From Tretioscincus oriximinensis (taxonomy: Eukaryota > Chordata > Lepidosauria > Squamata > Gymnophthalmidae), in contig JAJVDF010000209.1 of the NCBI GenBank assembly GCA_022410635.1, forward strand, positions 1,278,979 through 1,342,978: a stretch of DNA of 64,000 nt, read 5' to 3'. The translations under genes were made by a program, and so were the position numbers. How positions within the stretch are numbered: the stretch's first letter is position 1; every line of letters begins with the position of its first letter. The notes beneath the pieces are model-generated. The model worked only from the letters and a program-made list of their open reading frames with translations. It did no database searches and was not told where the DNA came from. Below are positions 60,532-64,000 of this stretch, in pieces.

Positions 60532-61000
60532 CAGGGTTGCCATATTTTGGCAGCCCACAACCGGGACGGGGGGGTGGGAGTGCATGCATGTGCGTGCACT
60601 CATACACACACACACACACACACACATACGCACGCTTGTGGTGAGACAGGCAGAACAGAGCTGCACAAAAGCTCTGTTCTGTCAAAAACCGAAGCGTTTT
60701 TTCTCTGCTGGAGGCCAGTTGGCGCGCTTTGCCTGACAGCAGGGGCAAAACCCCACCTTCTACAGAGCAGCAGCTATGGCACGCTCTGAGGTTCCTTTCA
60801 GGACCCTGGAAAGNGTTGCTCAGGCTGCAGCCGTCAGCTCTGACGGCTCCTTTGCCTTTAAAATCCTGGATTTTTACATTCCCTGATGAAGCATCGGTGA
60901 ATGTAAAAATCCAGGATTTTCTCTTAAAACCTGGAGGGGACTATATTTTCGTTCCCAAAGCCGGGATTGTCCTGCCTTCCAAGGACGTAAGGCAACCTTA
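60532..61000. mobile_element. Non-autonomous hAT-like element, family A copy 2
   Basis: The ends are CAGGGTTGCC and the inverse-type GGCAACCTTA. The 8-bp flanks TTCTTAGG (60524-60531) and CTCTTAGG (61001-61008) differ at one base. Read in inverse orientation it aligns along most of its length with 11738-12265, including a shared GTCAGAGCTGACGGCTGCAG block. It has lost much of the CpG content and gained a CA microsatellite at 60604-60626. Confidence 0.9.
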
Positions 61001-61008
61001 CTCTTAGG

Positions 61009-61594
61009 ATGCCCATGCTATGCCTGAGGAAGCTTCTCTTCTCATTAGCTCCTGATCATAATCCCAGCGTATACTTGTCCTCTTAAACTGTTCTTAAGCA
61101 AATTAGACCAAGAAGGACTGACTAGTCCAAGGTCATTCAGGAAGCTTCATGGCTTAATAAAGTATTAAAGATTAAATTATCATTACACATGGATGTCATC
61201 CAGCTGTCCTCCCCCCCCTCCCCCCCCAGATCACACAGATATCAACAACTAATAGAAATCACAAAGAACTGAGACAAAGTAAGTGGGTCAATTGTCTGTT
61301 AAAAGCATCTATGGAGTTTCTAATTTATGGAAGGACACAACTGAAGACTGGGTGCACACTGTTCAGCTGTTCTCATTNATGTGTTTGCTTCTTCCTTCTG
61401 CCACTAGCAAAATCCTGAATTCCTTTCCTTCCTTAGCTATGGTCCCAGAAGTAGGCCCTGCCTGTGTCTCAGAGCCCTCTGGTAGGCTGTCTGTGGCTAG
61501 AGGCACAAGTCTAACATGGGCCTCTTCATCTGAGTCCTCATTGGGTGAAGGGACAGACCTGACATCCAAAGAGATGTGCAGATATTGTATGCGG
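61009..61594. other. Unidentified sequence, open on both strands at 61283-61605
   Basis: At 61283-61597 (plus) and 61363-61605 (minus) both strands stay open. The minus reading is acidic with SPNEDSDEEAHVRLVPLATD, a composition common in retroelement ORFs. It carries no diagnostic motif, so it is left unassigned. Confidence 0.25.
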
Positions 61595-61792
61595 TAGGCT
61601 GACAAGATGGCCCCTTTTGGTGTGTGTGTGTTGAAAATCCGGTTTTAGGGTTTTTTCTGAGGAAAGGTTTTTCAAAAAAAGATATTTTTTTTGAATTTTT
61701 AAATTAATTTTATTTCCTCCGAAAAAACCAGGAGGCACCCCAAAAATGGGTGTGCAACCCACCCCCCCAAAAGGGATCATCTGGTCAGCCTA
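61595..61792. mobile_element. Non-autonomous hAT-like element, family B copy 2
   Basis: The ends TAGGCTGACAAGATGG and GATCATCTGGTCAGCCTA match family B. The flanks GTATGCGG and GTTATGTG are only similar if one indel is allowed, so the duplication is decayed. At 198 bp it is longer in the A/T-rich centre than copy 1. Confidence 0.88.
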
Positions 61793-62071
61793 GTTATGTG
61801 GCCATGTTCTAGTTTATGGGAAAGAGGGATACTTCAGTACTGGAATGGGTTCTCTAGGTGTCTGAGGCCAGGAATGAAAGTTCCTGATCATCATAATCTG
61901 TTTGCACCAGATAATCTGTGAGCTTCAGGACTGGGGCAGAGGCAGGATGAAACAGGCTTTCACTGTGCAGATGGCACTGTTCCAATCCAGAGTGATCCAT
62001 CCCAATCCTGGGAAGATTATTCCTGTCCTACAATTTCAGACTACAAGAGTTAAGGGAAAAAAGATCTAAAC

Positions 62072-62238
62072 CAGTGATTGCCAAAGTGGATGGTACTGCC
62101 CCCTATGGGTGCTGAAGACATTGAAGGGGGGGGCGGTAAGAATTTATTTAGACAATTGAGGTGAATGGGGTGGGGGGCACTGTGGATGTGGCTTGAGAGC
62201 CAAGGGGGCGGCAGTTCAAAAAAGTTTGGGAATCACTG
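62072..62238. mobile_element. Non-autonomous hAT-like element, family E
   Basis: The ends are CAGTGATTGCCAAAG and the inverse-type GTTTGGGAATCACTG. The flanks are an exact 8-bp duplication, ATCTAAAC (62064-62071 and 62239-62246). It is 167 bp, G-rich in the centre and non-coding. Confidence 0.95.
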
Positions 62239-62876
62239 ATCTAAACACATTTGATAAACCAGAGACCTAAGAAAGTATGATTTTTAAAAACTGAAACCAA
62301 GGAGAGACTTCTTTGGTTAGATTACTGTGGGTCTTTGAGATCAAATTTATGTTTGGTATTGGAAGATAACACCTGGGATTTCCAATGTGGCATTTTCCCG
62401 CTAGGAAATCCCTCTAAAATGGAGAATGTGCTGAATGTTGGCCTCAACTCCTAAATAGGGACTGTTCTTGGCTTCAGCAGCCAGAAATCCCCAGAACAGG
62501 TGTTATATTAAGTGAACCCTGCTAACATCTGCACCCAACCTCAAGGTCACATATGTTAATATGTGCAGCAGGAGCTGGGATAAAATTGCTCACAGCTCAG
62601 AAAGGAAATTAGTACTGCCTGTCACCATTAAATCATTTTTGACCTCAGAAACCCTTCTGCACTTGCTCAGAGCAATTTCACTTTGCTCTGATGCCTGATT
62701 CAGTCCTTCCCTAAGATTCANACTTGCCTCTTCAGTCACCTGTTGGTGTCGGTCATTTTAAAAATGATTATTAATGGCGATGAACTACCAAAATTGTCCA
62801 CTACAGCATGCAAAGATTGCCCAGGTGAATAATTCTATCCAGCTTCATATAATAATAAAATGTGCAAATTACATAC
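62239..62876. other. Unique sequence, no feature seen
   Basis: No recognisable gene or repeat after the 8-bp duplication. Confidence 0.5.
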
Positions 62877-62948
62877 TGCTCAAAACAATTAAGGGAACAC
62901 TTTAACATACACTGTTATGTTAAAGTGTTCCCTTAATTATTTTGAGCA
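62877..62948. mobile_element. Hairpin element with 33-bp arms
   Basis: The left arm 62877-62909 (TGCTCAAAACAATTAAGGG...) and right arm 62916-62948 are inverted with one mismatch around a 6-base loop. TA dinucleotides lie just outside each end (62874-62875 and 62950-62951), which would fit a Tc1/mariner-type remnant reduced to its terminal repeats. Confidence 0.75.
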
Positions 62949-63795
62949 TTATATTTTGCCAGAGTTATTATTAAACATTGAGAGGAAAACTTCTTACTTG
63001 TGTTGTTTGTGTGGAAAACATAGGCAGCTCTGAGACCTCTTGAGATTATAAAGCCAGAAACATCAGCAGCAATAAATGTGGTACTACTGAGAATTCCCAT
63101 TTCCTGTGCGAGCATCGGTAATCTTCTTCAGCCCAGTTAGTTACAGAAAAATAATATGTGAGGTATTGGATCATAAACGTGGCTATTAGTGATTACCTAT
63201 GATGACTGGGGGGAAATGATTCTGGCAGTCAAGGGAATTACTGCTAACAGCAGACATGAGGGCTCAAATCACATGCAACATTGCTATGAGAAATTGCATG
63301 TAAAATAGGTCAGGGATTTGTAAGTGGAAGAAAAAAAAGATGAATAAGGACCTGGTGTATGGCACAGTTTCAGTGCATTTGTCCACAGAGTATGCAACTC
63401 TCTGTTCTTCTTAATTTTCCTCTACCATATTCAAAAGGCTGGATGAGGGACAGACCTTATAAATAAACAAATCTGGAACAAATGCCATGGGCTCCTTATA
63501 TGCTGCTGTGTCTGGATCTCTCTGCACATACCTATGGAACTGCATGGGTTTTTCTGGGCTGTTCTGTTCTTCACTTTGGTGCACATGAGAGAGGTCACAC
63601 TTCCTGCATATTGTTGCATCACCATTTGATGCAGTGTAGCCTGATCTAAGTTACTATNTCCATGCATTGATAGTGATGTGTGGAAGGTGGTAATCTTCCT
63701 GAGGTGCAGGCTCATGTAGAACCCCTGTCTTCTTCAAACTTCTAATCCAAAGAGCTCAGCATGATGTTATATGTTGTAGAGTGGTCTCTGTGAGA
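62949..63795. other. Unique sequence, no feature seen
   Basis: No recognisable gene or repeat. Confidence 0.5.
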
Positions 63796-63915
63796 TAGGC
63801 TGACCAGATGACCCCTTTTGGGGGGGTTGAAAACCCATTTTTGGGGTGCCTCCCATTTTTTTCTGAAAGAAAAAAATTAAAAAAGATTTTTTGAAAAACT
63901 TTTTTTGAGAAAAAT
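63796..63915. mobile_element. Non-autonomous hAT-like element, family B copy 3, partial
   Basis: The left end TAGGCTGACCAGATGACC and GGGGGGGTTGAAAACCC match family B copies. The sequence passes into the A/T-rich centre and then loses similarity, with no right end visible before the window stops. Confidence 0.82.
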
Positions 63916-64000
63916 TGTTGGTTAATGGTCTCTATAGTTTCTTTGAGCTTAAGGATCTTGTCTAGTACTATTTTCATTGGCTGTTCTGGAATGTGGTAGA

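Noticed and set aside
61283..61605. Host exon open on both strands
   Set aside because: No splice sites or homology could be supported; the acidic composition is also common in retroelement ORFs, so it was left unassigned.
1..64000. CRISPR array or phage-type defence system
   Set aside because: No regularly spaced repeats or prokaryotic genes are present.

Overview
The window is non-coding nuclear DNA from a vertebrate, most likely a squamate reptile (lizard lineage). The evidence is the repeat content: CR1 copies ending in the AAGAACATAAGAA-type terminus, an L2-like LINE with a (TAAA)n tail, a tRNA-derived SINE starting AGCCAGTTTGGTGTAGTGG as in squamate SINEs, an A-rich L1-clade LINE, and many short hAT-type elements. 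I cannot name the species. I found no intact host gene, no exon I recognise, no rRNA, no CRISPR array and nothing prokaryotic. Almost every long open frame is a transposon fragment or looks like chance.

Layout. 1-4.8 kb is mostly unique AT-rich sequence with small dispersed repeats and one repeat element with inverted arms. 4.8-5.8 kb is a 5'-truncated L2-like LINE with an open reading frame and 3' tail. It is followed at 6.3 kb by a SINE carrying the same tail and at 7.0 kb by a CR1 fragment. 8.8-9.6 kb holds pyrimidine-rich duplications. 10.2-15.2 kb is a three-layer nest: a palindromic element, split exactly at its hairpin loop by a dead L1 (18-bp target duplication), which is itself split by a GC-rich hAT-like element (8-bp target duplication). 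15-33 kb is mostly unique sequence with SINE, CR1, L2 tail and palindromic repeat copies, a possible solo LTR or promoter at 20 kb, and a 166-bp GGA/GAA microsatellite at 24.6 kb. 34-34.9 kb is an L2-like copy broken by both a hAT-like element and a CR1. 36-41 kb holds a second type of tRNA-derived SINE, a degraded L2-like copy and two large inverted repeats. 44-55 kb has more L2 and CR1 relics. 60-64 kb is dense in short hAT-like elements.

How the parts relate. The elements act as a community. The L2-like LINE probably moved the SINE that shares its 3' tail. The short inverted-terminal elements have 8-bp duplications typical of hAT elements moved in trans. No hAT transposase is visible here, so its source must lie elsewhere. 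A palindromic repeat family of about 120-170 bp has about eleven full or partial copies in 64 kb. Nothing here supports a new gene-encoded system. The most interesting signals are structural: the L1 insertion centred on a hairpin loop, two long near-perfect inverted repeats, the nested target duplications and the palindromic family.
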